NCBI GenBank assembly: GCA_003255065.1
Contig: QAOA01007022.1
Span: 1,203,590 to 1,267,589 of the forward strand
Direction of reading: 5' to 3'
Origin: Cercis canadensis
Taxonomy: Eukaryota; Streptophyta; Magnoliopsida; Fabales; Fabaceae
Length of the DNA: 64,000 bases
Shown: positions 23,211 to 35,997 of the stretch, in pieces
Position numbering within the stretch: position 1 is the first letter of the stretch
Layout of the letters: each line of letters starts with the position of its first letter
The notes under the pieces: generated by a model
Told to the model about the DNA's origin: nothing
The model's input: only the letters and a program-made list of their open reading frames with translations
Databases searched by the model: none
Translations under genes and position numbers: made by a program

Positions 23211-24433
23211 TTTAATTGGTCTCTGTTTAATTCCTTCTATGGTTGTTCAAATTTTTTAAAGCTTGTATCTTGAGAATGAATAAAAAAAATTGTACGAAAA
23301 AATATTAAGTGAGTTTAGTTTTAAACTCCTATGGCCTAGATTAATAATGTTGAGATATCTTGTGATAGAAATAACATTACTCTTTATCACCCAAAAAAGA
23401 AATAACATACTCTCTTATTTTGCTATATTTTATGACCATACAAGATTCTTTTTTGTTGTAGTAGATAAAGCTAAATTTTTTAGCTTGAAATGTGAGGGAA
23501 TGGGAATTAAACTTCAATGTTTTTGAGAAACCCCTGAACCAATTATATTATATGTGCTTATGATGAATGACTATACAAGATTTATATTTCAAACTAATAA
23601 TCTTTTAAATCTAGTCAGAGTCCAATTTTCTTTTGTCATCAAATTGGTAAAGGTTAGGTTTTTAACTAGAAATATTAAGGAAACAGCTATCTGTCAGCAA
23701 TTAGCGATGTAATATTGTAGTGCTTACATAAATGCTTTAGACATTCACATCTATATTATGAAGCAATTTGTAAACAATTTTCCTCTATAACTCTCTACGC
23801 TTGTTGGTAATAACTGTTATATTCTACATTAATAACTTTTAAACTATGATAACGACTTAATTTTAAAATTGCGATAATAAATTTTTAAATCATTCAATCA
23901 ACTTGAAATTTATGTATTATTACCTAGCATAAAAGAAATGTAAACGATAGAGATATGTTAATAGCGTTGACCATTATATAATACATGTGGATTAATTAGT
24001 TCTACCATTGTAATAAATTTTCATCCACTTCAAAAAAAAAAAAAAATATTACAAAACAAATTCGTCTAATATTATGTTATCTTTGTCAATGCTGCTCTTT
24101 GATAGCATCTAAGTAAAACAGCTCTTGAAAACCACATGAACCTTTGCAGTGAGAATGATTCATCCAACCAATTTATATCCAAATGCATCAATTACATCCT
24201 AAACACTGTCCCCAACTCTTCTGATAACAGTTTTCTGAAAAGAATACAACAGATTCCAACTACCAGTAAAAATGACATTTTCTATCTTCATGCTGGCAAT
24301 ATATGACAGGCTGCCTACACTTTGGTGGTAACAGTAAAAATCCTGTATGCCAAGCAAACTAGATGACATTTATTAACACTAATTTTACCTAACCTAACAT
24401 TCTAATGTGAAACACAAGTTGCCTCACCTTCAC

Positions 24434-27400
24434 TTAAGTTCTCTCCTCGTCTGATTGAGAGCCCAGAGGCTCAGAATTAACAAAGAAGTCATCCACTGAA
24501 ATGAAAACAAAGCTCTCATTGTTACAACCAAACATTGAACCTTAACAACGGAAAGTAGTAACACCACAAATTGCCAACTTAACAAAATCAGTTATGTTCA
24601 TTTATATATAACATTATTTGACCAACCAAGTAGATGAACATTCATCAGCATGTGCAAGTTGATATGTCGTCAAATGATGTTAGGTGATATTATCTAAATA
24701 GATGGGAACATATGCTGTCTCAATTCTACTTACATGTGTGTCTCCCTACTTCCTAGTCAAAAGTGCTGTGGATTAATACTTCCAAAGTAGTTTTACTTCT
24801 TTTTCAGCAGAAACATATTTAACAAATTGATTATTCCTTGTTGCTGATATCTTAGAGTTAGGATTGACAATACAAGAGCTTGGATGCCAAACAGGACAGC
24901 AAAAAGAGGATTTTAAGATGATCTATATGAAATCTATGTTGGCAAGGTGAGAACAAAAATTAAGGGCTCCCTTGATTCTGTTCCTAAGAGTAACTTTCTA
25001 TTTGTTTTTATAGAACTAAAGCTTAAAAAAGATAAGATAGAAAATTTGAGAATACACAACCAAATGAGTTGTCAAAAACTTCTTAACAATTTTTAGAATA
25101 GTAGCTTAGTAAGAACACCAATATTATTTTCCATTTCTGTTTTCAAAATTTTCATAAAAAAATAATGCTAAAAACAGCTTTTATTTTTAAGAGAAGTCTA
25201 TGGAATTTTTTTGCAATCAGGCAGGCCCTAAAGGTTTCGGGGCAGCATTTGACAGGCCAAGACAACCAATGGCTTGAAGTTGGGCATTGTACAGAAGTTC
25301 AAGGCATCTATGGGAGCTATAAACACTACCCATACCGAATAAGTGTAAATTCACATCGATAACGTTATCCCAAAGATGTTTGATAAAGAGATTGGGATTG
25401 AAAGAATAAGCCAATTTTAGTAAGTATAGTGATTATTGGTGATTCAGAAATTAGTGGGTACTATGCAATTATCATCTAAATCTTGCTTGCCCATTATAAC
25501 TCACCAAAATTATAAAGTAAGGACATATAAAAAATGAAAGGAAAAAAGAGATAGGCATTACCATTACCTATATCCTGTTGATCTGGGGATTCAAGCAAAA
25601 TGTCTGAATCAGACGGCAAAAATGGTGAACCGGGATAGTTTCCCAGGGCTCCTAGATCTGCAAAGAATTCAATAGAGTTCATAAACAAAGCACGAAGATG
25701 TCCACAATGAGTGAATGTATAAAAAAAATTAGTAGCATCCTTGACCAAATTAAGTGTATTTATCTCAAGAGATTATCCATCCATTTACTAGGAATTCACA
25801 ACAATGAAATCATCGATAGCAGGATCAGAAATTGTTACAATGTTGCTGCCCCACTAAGAGATGTCTTATGATATTCAGAAGTCATGACCTCCAAGCTTCA
25901 ATATCTAATATAATTGCAAACAATAACTCAAAGTCCACTCAAGATTCCCATATTGACAATGAGCACGTCCTTCTTTTTCAACGATTTTTTACTACACTTC
26001 TACAAATTTAACACTGGTTCCCAACAGTATCACCTTTTTGTTTTCAAATATATCAACTATTTTACATGTATCAGGATATAACAGAGATCCCAAACTCAAT
26101 TCAAAGTTTTACCAGGTGACCTTTAACTAAATTAAATTTGATTAGATATTTGAAAATGGATCATATAGATTTAAATAAGAAATTACCTCCCAAGTTTGAC
26201 AAATCTGCAGTTAGATCAGATAGGCTAAAATTCCACTGAATTTGATCCAATGATCTTGAAATTCCATTGCCACCATCTGGTGCAAGTTGCAGTCCTACTG
26301 AACTTGCCACATCAGATGTAAATGCTGAATCCAGAGCTGATGTATCTGTGCCCATTCCTGATATTTCTGATGCAGTGAAGGGGAAATGACCACTGGATGC
26401 TACTGATGTAGGACTCACTGGCATCTCTGACATGGATGACATTGCACTATTTGGTGGAATGACAGGAGCCATATCAGGGGCAGTATGGTCCATCACCATA
26501 CTTCAACAAGGACAAAAGCAGCTGCCATTAGCAGAATTTCTATCAAGCAAAATACTTAAAAGAAAAACGAAGTTACTCCACATTCAATCAATTCAATAAA
26601 GAACACAAACTCAAAGCAATCCAAGCATAATTGAACATTTATATTTTAGATCAAGAAAATCCTTTATCGTATATTGTGGAAGTAAAACCTCCAAAGAAAA
26701 ATTAAAATGCCTCAAAGATCTACTGTGGACCATTTTAACAAACAATTAGAAGCATATTATCAAGTCAGGCCACTTGTCAATTGATCAAGCCAGTAGTAAC
26801 TTTTGAACAACACATCTATTTTCATATCTCCGACAAACTCAAACATAAAAACCAGCTATGCAAGATATCTAGGAATACCGACTGGTCCAACTAAAAAGAC
26901 TTTTGTAACTCTTGTCCAGTGAATGAAAAAAATAAAAGAATAGGGTTTAGATGGAGAAGTACTCACTCGTGCCCAGAATTCATTCGAATGGGATGAAAAT
27001 TGCTTGCTGCAGGGACTCCATTAACCACATGACAACTTGATATGCCCATTGAGTCTAGGTGTGGTTGACCTGGTGCTGGAATGGGAGGCTGCTGTAGCAC
27101 AGGGTATCCCATAGGTAGGTTGTTGACTGCACTGCAAACAAGTGGTGTTGAAGAATAATGGGGAAGAGAGGGGAACAAAGTAAAAAAAGCAAAGAATCAC
27201 CATGACATAAAACTCTAATCTAGTCCATCTTTTTTGGCAACAAAGTTTTTAGTAAAGATTCATTTTGAGGTCAAGGAAGTTTTCTAAGCATCATTATGAA
27301 AAATTAAGGATACCATTTATAACAACAAGCAACCAAGAAATATCAAAAAAGTTTCCTCAACTTGGGTTAACACAAGTGCCAGCAAGAAGAGGAATGTAAG

Positions 27401-28429
27401 TGCTATCACTTAAAATTCACTGTTAACTTTTAGTCTTAAAAAGAGGTGGATATAATGTGTTTAAATATAACATTAATGTGATTTGAAAACTCACCCGGCA
27501 TCGGATGAATCCCATTCTGTATTGGAGCCAATGGGACCTTTGGAGCCATGGGATACTTCATCATATGATACTGATGCTCAAGCAAATGGTTGAACAGGAG
27601 TATTTGCTTTTTCAATTTTAGCCTGATATAATATGCCCTGAAGAAATCAGCATTCTCTTCCTCCAACTTCTGCCATACTATATCAACAAAAAGAATCAAT
27701 CGAAAAGCAATGGACGATGAGGCTTCCACTTTATGTTCTTGGACACAAATTAAAGGAAGATAAATAACATGTGACCCAGTCCATTTTTCCAATGGCAAAA
27801 TGTCTCAGTAATCAAATCATGTTGATTTTCACATCATAAACTCATGGATCAGCCAATCACTTTATTAAAAATCAGGAATGGAAAACCATCACATAAGGAT
27901 AAAAAGAAAAAATTCTATGAGCAACTGATACAATAGATATTATCACTAGAATGCAACGTATAAAGGGCATGACAGAGACTTCAAGATGCTTACCCAGAGT
28001 TGTAAATCCAGGATCTATTCTTGCCCGAGTCAAGAGTGTTTTAACCACCTCATCTTTATTCATATATAATTGTAAGCATCTTTCTATTAAATTCTGGACC
28101 TGCAAAAGTTGTTTGAATAATTAATCAACAAGGAAAAGAAACAGATAAATCCAAATTAGCTTCTGTAAATTATCCCTGTCGAAATAAAATATAGTGAAAG
28201 AAAATGGAAAAGCACATGATTAAGGAAAATTCAGACTCTTAACAAAGGCTGGATTCCTTACAAGCTCAATATCCTGGCGTGAAACTCTTTTGCTATCATT
28301 GCTTGAAGTAGATACTGAACCTGAGTCTGCAACAGGAACATCAGTTGTGTGATTATTCGGCTGTTCACTCTGGGACTCGTGAGAAGCTTGAGTTGAGGAC
28401 TGTATTTCTTGTGTGCTCTGTGAATCCAT
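24434..28429 (-). CDS. plant protein 1589 (A_thal_3526 domain) family protein, function unknown
   Basis: Exons on the minus strand: 28262-28429, 27994-28099, 27495-27677, 26967-27126, 26187-26500, 25568-25657, 24434-24495; 1083 nt, 360 aa. Residues about 57-113 match the plant-specific domain of about 57 residues that I recall as TIGR01589 / A_thal_3526: VQNLIERCLQLYMNKDEVV, TLVWQKLEEENADFFRAYY and RLKLKKQILLFNHLLEHQ. The 56 residues before it are Ser/Gln/Thr-rich. After it comes a Pro/Met/Gly-rich stretch (MGYPVLQQPPIPAPGQP), then a Ser/Asp-rich acidic tail (LSDLTADLSNLGDLGALG, LPSDSDILLES) ending DDFFVNSEPLG and DEERT. No membrane segment or signal peptide is seen. The acidic, low-complexity C-terminus would suit a nuclear regulatory protein, but that is inference. 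The start is the first ATG of the exon with the conserved reading. All introns are GT-AG and phases match. Confidence 0.85.
24964..25228. mobile_element. Tourist-like MITE in the last intron of the protein 1589 gene
   Basis: The 265-base element begins GGGCTCCCTTGATT and ends AATCAGGCAGGCCC, whose reverse complement is GGGCCTGCCTGATT, an imperfect terminal inverted repeat. It is flanked on both sides by TAA (24961-24963 and 25229-25231), the 3-base target duplication typical of PIF/Harbinger elements. It has no coding capacity and lies inside the intron 24496-25567. Confidence 0.55.
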
Positions 28430-31150
28430 AAAAACCTTATTTAGCTCAGTAATAACACATACTAGCTGCAAGAAGTGTAAGCTAGTGTACTACACATATC
28501 TAAAGAATCCATGCAAAAGAGAAAGAGAAAGGAAAAAAACAGAAGAGGTGGTAGCCAAGTAAACTTCAGTTCTAACAAAGCAACTGCATGTCACCAACAG
28601 TACATAAGGAAAATCAATTTTTCTTACATGGTATTTAGTTTATCTGGGTCATTTAATCTTATTCTTTTTTAAGTTAACCCTTATTTATCAGTTGAATTAT
28701 ATATGTTAATATTTTCCTTGTTTCATTTTAAATATGAATATTTTTCTTGCTAGAAGGATTTGTGAAATTTGTTTTAGAAACAAAATCACATCACAGGTAA
28801 TTAAAGAATGCATTTTTTTCCGTCATAAAGATTACAGTTATAAATGTTGTCATTTATAATTTCATATATGAAGACATCATGAGAATATTTATATTTTTTT
28901 ATGATCTTTTCTGTTATATATGTAAAAATACTAATTATAAGTTGTTGCTGCCACCAACCCCGGGCCCTAGTTTTACCACTAACAATAGGTGGAAACTCTA
29001 ACCTAAACTCCACTGCAGCTGGTGACATACAAAATAAGAGTGTGCACTCTAAATGTTACAGTTAACAATTGAATGACCACTAACAATAAATTGATGTTAT
29101 AATCTTAAGTATATTGAAGCTTATTAAATAGAAACTTCACAACTAATTCAACTTTGACAGATTGGTGAACAAGTGATATCACAATAAGGTGATAATTTTT
29201 CTCCAGTAATACTTCATCTTTGATGTTAGAAGTTCAGCTAACCTAGGGGGAACAAATGTTGTGATTGATTGAATTAAGTTGTTTACTTAGGGTAAATTTT
29301 TGCTTTCACCGACAAACATCACAACTTGCATACAGGAAATTGTTAGAAATAATTACATTTTAAAAGGAGCAGTATTAGGGGTTCACATCATCGACATAAA
29401 CACGAGGTTTGTCACCCAATATGGTAACATACAGTCTATACATTACATTAAAGAGATACAACAACTATTGTGCAAGATGCAAACGAAATACCAACATGAA
29501 AAAGTTGCAATAATGGGAGAACCTGCAAATGCTTCATTTCAGCTGAAAACAGGCTGACCACATGTCTTTGGAAATTTTAAGTAGTCACCAACTGCCCTAC
29601 TTTCGAAGTCAAAATATTTGCACATATGTCTAAAACACGATCGAAGTAGTTTTCATCTGAAACAAGAAGGACAATATGTCATTACAAGGAAAACCGCCTA
29701 GAGGAGCATATCATTCTTGACGCCAACAAATAAAAGAAAATTGAAATCCATCCTAAAAGTATCCTTACATAATTCTTTTTCTATAAAAGAGAAAGCATTA
29801 CTTTTTAATTAATACATAGTCCTGAACATTAAATTCAGAACAGAGAGATCCTCAAATGGTGAAGAATATGTTCTCCATTGTATCTAGTTGCAAAAAGAGC
29901 CAGGACTAACTGTACATTCAGAAATGTTCAGCAGGAAGATAACAATTACACCATTATCACAATACTTACGCAGACTACATAGGTTATTTAATGCAATAAA
30001 CACTGTATCTCAGTTTGCCTTCTTTAAGTCTACTCAGTACTTGGTAAATTCATCATTAATGTTGCATGAATAATCAGATTCTCTACCATGATGGCTTATA
30101 AATTTCTTCAGCCAGAAAAAACGTTCATAGTTGGTTCTGGTTCTCCATAAGACTAGGCATTACTATCTCCATTTTGGCCACCACAGGAAGAAAATAATCA
30201 TGTAATACTCTCAGGAAACTGCTCTAGCATAATAAAATAGAAATCGATGAAACAATGTCTTTCACCAATGAAAACTAAGAATCTCAATCTATCTCTCTGA
30301 ATCTCAACAAAAAAACGGAAGTAGGGATAAAAAATTGAAATAGACCAGATCTCAATTGTTAATGAAGTCAACAACCAAAGCTGCCTCCCTTTTCAAATCT
30401 TATTTTTGTCTTCTGGGAGCTGAAGTGAAACTTGAATCGATCAAGCAAACAACTTACCATGCAATAAACTTTTTAAGCTACCAGACAATATAAAATCCCA
30501 CTGCCTCGACCAGAAATGAATAATCCATGAAGCAAAAACGGGAAATGAAGATCTAGCAAATATTACCTCGTACCCTGTTCCTCAGTCTTCGAGAGAAATA
30601 GAGACGAAAAAAATATACTTCTTTATATTGAAGAATTTAGAAACCCCCAACTCCAATTGCAAGCTGGGCAATTTAGAAAAAATATCAACTGGGCAACAAC
30701 CTCTCCTACCCTTCAACTCAGAAGGGAGAAAAACAGAAAGAAAATCAGGGAACTGGGTGACAATTGGAGCTGCAAGGATTGACTATGGAGTGCAGGTGAA
30801 GTTGTGTTTGAGAAAATGCTCCATCGAATTGAATAGCATTGAGGTTTAAGAGATATTTCAGAGGGTGGAAAATGATATTTACATGAGAGAGAGAAGAAAG
30901 AATGGTGTTGCTGAAATTACAGACGGTGAAGCTTCAAAGCAAAGGTGAAAGGAGAAAAGGGCGGAACTTAAAATAGAAAATGAGAAAAAAATTATAGTAG
31001 AAACTAGAAAGAGAGGAAAAAAATATCTTTACAAATTGGGATAGTGACTCTAGTTGAGTCTTGGTTTTGTGTGCTGTTATAAAATGTTAAATGGAAAAAT
31101 AAATAAAATAGCCTTCCGACACGGCTCCAACGGCTCTTTTCTCGGCTTTG
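28430..31150 (-). other. 5' leader, probable leader intron and promoter of the protein 1589 gene
   Basis: An acceptor (CTTCTTGCAG, exon resuming at 28465) lies 36 bases before the start codon. A strong donor (CGAG|GTAATAT) on the same strand ends a candidate leader exon at 30567. Together they suggest a 2.1-kb intron in the 5' UTR. The leader exon would lie between about 30568 and 31000, where the minus strand is CT-rich as plant leaders often are. Open frames inside the presumed intron look random. Inferred from splice signals; no transcript evidence. Confidence 0.45.
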
Positions 31151-33099
31151 GTCGTCACGGCGCTACCTAGTAACAGACTTCCTAGACAGTAGACACAAAC
31201 CGAATGATATTGATGACCCAAGGACCAACGCCTCCTTTTATATACATATTCATTTTTTTGGTAAATCTCCTTTTATATTTTGAGACAACATGATTTATGT
31301 GTATAACAACTTCTTGTATTAGCGTTCAAAGAATTGTAGTATTAGATAATTTAGAAGACATCAAATAATAAAATATTTAAATTTTTTATATCATAAATTT
31401 AATTTTAATTCATTGTTAATGCTAAACACAATTACATATTAATATTTTTCATTAGAATGACAAATATATAGCAAGAAACAAATATACAAAAGATTAAATA
31501 AGCTCTAATCATGACTCAAATGTCTTCACAATCCTATCAACTCTGCAATATATTATTGTGCAGAATAGAGTTCTCTTCAAAATTATTTACTATGAATAGA
31601 TTTAAGAAAGCTTTAACATACAATTTTACTTAAAGCTTTGCATATATCTGATAAATGCTTATATCGCTTTTTCCTTTTTCCTTTTTCCTTTTTCATGGTC
31701 TCCTCCGGTGGTTATATGTGGTTGATATTTATTATTTCTTTTCTCTTTCTCTATAATTTGGAAAAACAAATGGGTACTTATATAATTTCGAAAAATGAAA
31801 TTCCCTTTTTCAAAAGAGATTCCCTCATACATTGACAACACATACAGGTAGATAAATAATTAGTCAAAACCAAAGGGGAAAAAGGTATGGAGATTGGCTA
31901 ATGAAATATACTCTCATAGCCTTTTTTTCTACTAAATAAAGCAATTCTTTGAAGCCTTTGTAGGATGAAAAAGAAGAAAGGAAGTGTGAGCAGTGATACG
32001 TGCCTCACATTGATTGCTCTAATTGGGGGGACTAAGAAAATGACGAAACTGTTGTAATGCAATCTCAAGTTGTTGATTGTTGTTTTATAGTCATCTGTCC
32101 ATAACCTACACACTATGCAACAATCGATACATAATACATGCTCCTTCTACGCATATTGTGGGGCCCACTATTGCCGGGTGGTCCAACCCTTCCAATCTCC
32201 TACAAGATCAAGCTGACTCTCCAACACTTCAACCACATTGCAATCAAAAATAAATAAATTTAAAAAAAAAACTTTATTGCATTGTATATAATTTTATATC
32301 ACACCAAACTGTTTATTGATAAATGGTATTGAAGTTATTCTCAAAATTTATAAATTTTATGTTCATACTTAAAGTCATAATTAAATTATAAAAAAAGAAT
32401 TTTATACATGTAATTTATATCAAGAATGAAATCTTCCAACTATCTAGATTTTTAGTAGATTGACAAGTTAATTTAATATATTGAGTGCAAGTTAATTAAA
32501 ATATTTTTAATTTGATTAATAGTCTTTGCATTGTAAAATTAATTATAAATAATTAAATCTTAAATTCATTCTATCTCATGACACATGGGTTATTCAACTA
32601 GAATTATCAACCTAAATTTTATGCCGTTTAAAAAATACAACCATTCTTAATCACATTCTGTTATTAAGCCACAATTCAATGATAATTTAAATATACATTT
32701 TAGTTGACTACATAGTTTTTCTTAATTTTATAACAAAATAACTACTTGAATAAATTTAATCAAAAAATTAATCTCAATTGTTTTGTTTTATTTCTTTTTA
32801 CCTTTTTGGGCCTTTTAATATGTGTCATGCGATCCAGTTTTTACCATGAGGCATGGGGCTTGGCGGCTTGGTAGCGCTTATTTATTAAGAGGCTGGCTCA
32901 TGAACGTGACCCGTGAGCCGTTCACGAGCCACGCATGCAATACCACGTGATTGAATTTAAGACATTCGTTTTTACAAAAACATCATCATTAAGTTCGTTT
33001 AGTCACTAATTTTTTTTATTTTTCATTGAAATCATAATTAGTTTACTTAATCAAAACCATTAGCGCCGAAAAGAACAAATTAAATAATGAAAGTGTACA
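31151..33099. other. AT-rich spacer, no gene seen
   Basis: Low-complexity AT-rich DNA. The few open frames are short and lack codon or motif support. One small imperfect hairpin lies at 32895-32930 (arms GGCTCATGAACG and CGTTCACGAGCC) in a locally GC-richer patch. Nothing else stands out. Confidence 0.5.
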
Positions 33100-33460
33100 A
33101 CGATCAAAGGGACACGTAAGACAGGTCTTGTTGCCTTGTATACAGTGACCAATAATATTCGGCTGTTAGTGAGACACGTGGCAATAAATTAACGGAAGAA
33201 CGTGGCGAACGTGTGACCATCAATCACATCGGGATCTAGGGTCAAATATTATGGGAAAGGAACGACTTTCAAAATTCCCGCTAAGGTTGTAATCTCATCG
33301 TTTGGCGCCTTCCGACTTCTGAATATATTGACTAAAATGCCCACTGCTCTGTAGCCCTGGCCCCACTTACGCCACATCGGTCCCACCTTCCACCAAAGGG
33401 CACTGATGGTCTATTCCCAAACCATAACACAACAGTGCTATGGTCACACTCACATTTAAT
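33100..33460. promoter_or_regulatory. promoter-like patch with ACGT-core and E2F-like motifs
   Basis: In an otherwise AT-rich spacer this patch is richer in GC and carries GACACGTAAG (33111), CACGTGGC (33175-33182), ACGTGGC (33200-33206), AACGTGTG (33208-33214), TTCCCGC (33285-33291) and TTTGGCGCC (33301-33309). The first four resemble ABA-response elements or G-boxes and the last two resemble E2F sites. No annotated gene starts nearby; a possible exon lies at 33689. Function is inferred from motifs alone. Confidence 0.35.
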
Positions 33461-33528
33461 ATTTTGNTGGTCTAATTCCCAAACCATAACACAACAGTGC
33501 TATGGTCACACTCACATTTAATATTTTG
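33407..33528. repeat. 60-base direct repeat around an N at 33467
   Basis: 33407-33466 and 33468-33528 carry the same sequence (TGGTCTATTCCCAAACC... to ...TTTAATATTTTG) with one extra A in the second copy. The N lies exactly between them, as at the other joins in this window. Probably an unmerged contig overlap. Confidence 0.9.
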
Positions 33529-34783
33529 ATTTCTTTATGGAATCAAGTTGTCCATCTAAAATTTTTACCCCAAAAAATATATATTTATATTTTGTACATG
33601 TTTCATTGCTTTATTTATTTAATTTTATTTTGATTAGAGAAAAGAGACATAAGTTGCAGAACTAATTTTTCATCTGCATGTTTCACAGAATTTTCAAAGA
33701 TTGTCTGAAAGGTGTGAAAGCGATTGTGTGTATACATGGGGGCAAGAAGAATATGACTGTAAGTAATCAAATAATTTAAAAACCATCATATAAATATATG
33801 ATATTATTATCCAAGATTATTTATTTGATTAGATCAAATAACGATATCAAGAATATGTCATCTATATCTGGATGTGCATAGAGGATGAGTAAGACAATCC
33901 AAAAGAGATAACGTGATGAGAAGGTATATACTGAAAATGAAATTTTGTCCAAATATAGGGACTAAATATAATATATGAGTCATCTTAAAATTACATTGTT
34001 CTCGACAATGGATAACATTTCATATCATTTTTAAATGAAATTGATGCTGATAAAATTAATTAATGTTATTTAGCATGAAATTATCAAATAAAATAAATAT
34101 AGCTACAAATGGCTTAATCAAAATCTTAATTTCTTCAAGGTAAATGATTTAGTGAGCCAATCATAGAATAGAAGTACCAAAGAAAAATGAGAACAAAGAG
34201 ACAATCTGTAACTGATTATACAAATCTTCTTATCATCAACACACACAAAATATAGAAGCATTAGGAATATATGTTTGAAGAATGATTGAGTGAAAATTTA
34301 GAAGCATTAATTAGAGGAAGTTAAGAACAAAGGGGCAGGAGAGAGAGGAAAATAAAACCTTATCTATATACACATTTGTGCTTTTGCTGCTTATCGTCCT
34401 TGCGTATATGTTTTGTCAATATCATGAGGTTGAGAAATGATGTTATATATATGTACTTTCAACAAGTTTGCCTTGACTAAATTATGTTCACTGCTTTCTC
34501 ATAATGTCACTATCATGTGAGAGAATAGAATAGAATAGATGATTAAAACTTAAGGAGATACACCAACTCTGTGAAAACTAGACACATTATATATATTCAC
34601 AAAATATGGCTAACCAGCTAAGAAGATCTCCATTTTCCTACCCATTCTGAGCCACTTAAATTCAGCAATATAGTTAATAATTCATTGGTTACATTGTTTC
34701 AGAATATTCAAGAAAATGGAAGTGTGTAATTATATATGTGTGATTTTAAATTTTGATAATTTTACTAATGACCTGTGAATTTA

Positions 34784-34801
34784 ATAATATATATATATAT
34801 N
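34784..34801. repeat. (TA)n microsatellite ending in an N
   Basis: A run of TA dinucleotides stops at an N at 34801. Unlike the other six joins, no direct repeat of complex sequence flanks this one, so the gap is probably caused by the simple repeat itself. Confidence 0.7.
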
Positions 34802-34975
34802 AAATTTTCTATGGATTCATGATTGATACTTTTAATATATTTGATCTATAGTTCAACAAATGAAATACACAATTGGTATATTATATACTATAAGTTTATA
34901 TAATTTATACTTCTATGATCACATAAATTCTATCCCACATCCCATTGCCTGGTTATGCGTCCCACCGCCCAATGG

Positions 34976-35004
34976 CCCGCGCATCGGCGCGGGAATAGTA
35001 CTAG
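34976..35004 (+). mobile_element. Helitron-like 3' terminus
   Basis: A perfect 7-base stem, CCCGCGC (34976-34982) and GCGCGGG (34987-34993), with a 4-base loop is followed after 7 bases by CTAG (35001-35004) and then T. A short GC-rich hairpin just before CTRR, inserted next to T, is the standard 3' end of Helitrons. The 5' end (TC after A) could not be fixed, so element length is unknown; no helicase coding sequence is nearby. Confidence 0.6.
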
Positions 35005-35973
35005 TGTATAATAAAAATTGGTTATTAGCAATTATATATTACCATGAAGCGTCATTTATTTTATTTAACATATATAGACACCTTATACTTTTAAGTATTT
35101 TATACTCACTATCTAAATATTTAAAATACGTGATATACAAATTAACTAATTCAATAGATGAAAACAAAACTTCCCGAAAAGGTCCAAAATCTCAAAGAAA
35201 AATTGCCATGTACTATAGTCTATACTAAAAGGAGACACGTCAGACAAACGGCACGACACGAGGAACTTAATTTTGGAGCACATGGTTGAGACAAATAGAC
35301 ACCGTAACTTCAGCTTCACGGCTGGAATGTCCATATCCAATTCTCATATTAGTTGAAGCATATCAATGATGAATTTTTTGGTGGTGCCAATGGTGTGTAC
35401 CCTTTTGCATTTTGACGAATAAGGTGGGAGCCAAAACTTTGAGTTAGACTTATTAGGGCAATTATTGGGAACAAGGACCACAACATATCAACTTCTGTCA
35501 CCTTTCTTCAGTATGTCTGTATTCTGTGTAAATATAGGTGTTACCTTTCTGTTTGCACCCACTGATCCTTTTGTGGGCAGAGTTTGGATTGTTTGAGTGC
35601 AGAATGGACCCAAATTCATCTATATCAACATGCACAATCTTTATAAGAATTTGAAATATTTCTGTGAATTTGATAGTTCTTTCTAAAGCTAATGTGATAT
35701 GCAATTTGTAAGTATCATTGTATGTTTTTTTTAAACCTTCTGACATATCCTTATCTTAGAATATAATAACCTCTCTTCACAAAAAAAAAAAAAAACTCTC
35801 TTATTTTTGTCTAGTTCTTGGAGAATCTAATTCAAACACACCCATCCAATCTGTTTGGAAAATGGGCTGAAAGAACCATTTCCCCCCTTTTTGGTAACCA
35901 TGGCACCGAAAGATTGAATTTTTATACCCAAAATGAAAGCTGTTGATGAGTTGAAGTTTCTTATTAACCCAAC

Positions 35974-35997
35974 ATATATATATATATATATATATAT
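35974..35997. repeat. (TA)n microsatellite
   Basis: About twelve TA units in intergenic DNA. No associated gene. Confidence 0.9.

Larger units (their letters stand above)
21009..24433. other. spacer: CNGC upstream region and 3' flank of the protein 1589 gene
   Basis: No coding sequence recognised. 21009-21500 is the likely promoter of the minus-strand CNGC, with a G-box at 21394. 21830-24000 is AT-rich with low-complexity runs and one SINE-like element near 23140. The last few hundred bases should hold the 3' UTR of the minus-strand gene ending at 24434. Confidence 0.5.

Noticed and set aside
29300..30850. Several open frames of 60-85 codons
   Set aside because: They lie in the presumed leader intron and leader of the protein 1589 gene, and look random in composition.
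31638..31841. Opposed open frames near 31.7 kb
   Set aside because: Derived from repeated TTTTTCC units; no protein-like pattern.
34860..35228. 122-codon open frame in the spacer
   Set aside because: AT-driven Ile/Tyr/Leu-rich translation that runs through the Helitron 3' hairpin; not a gene.
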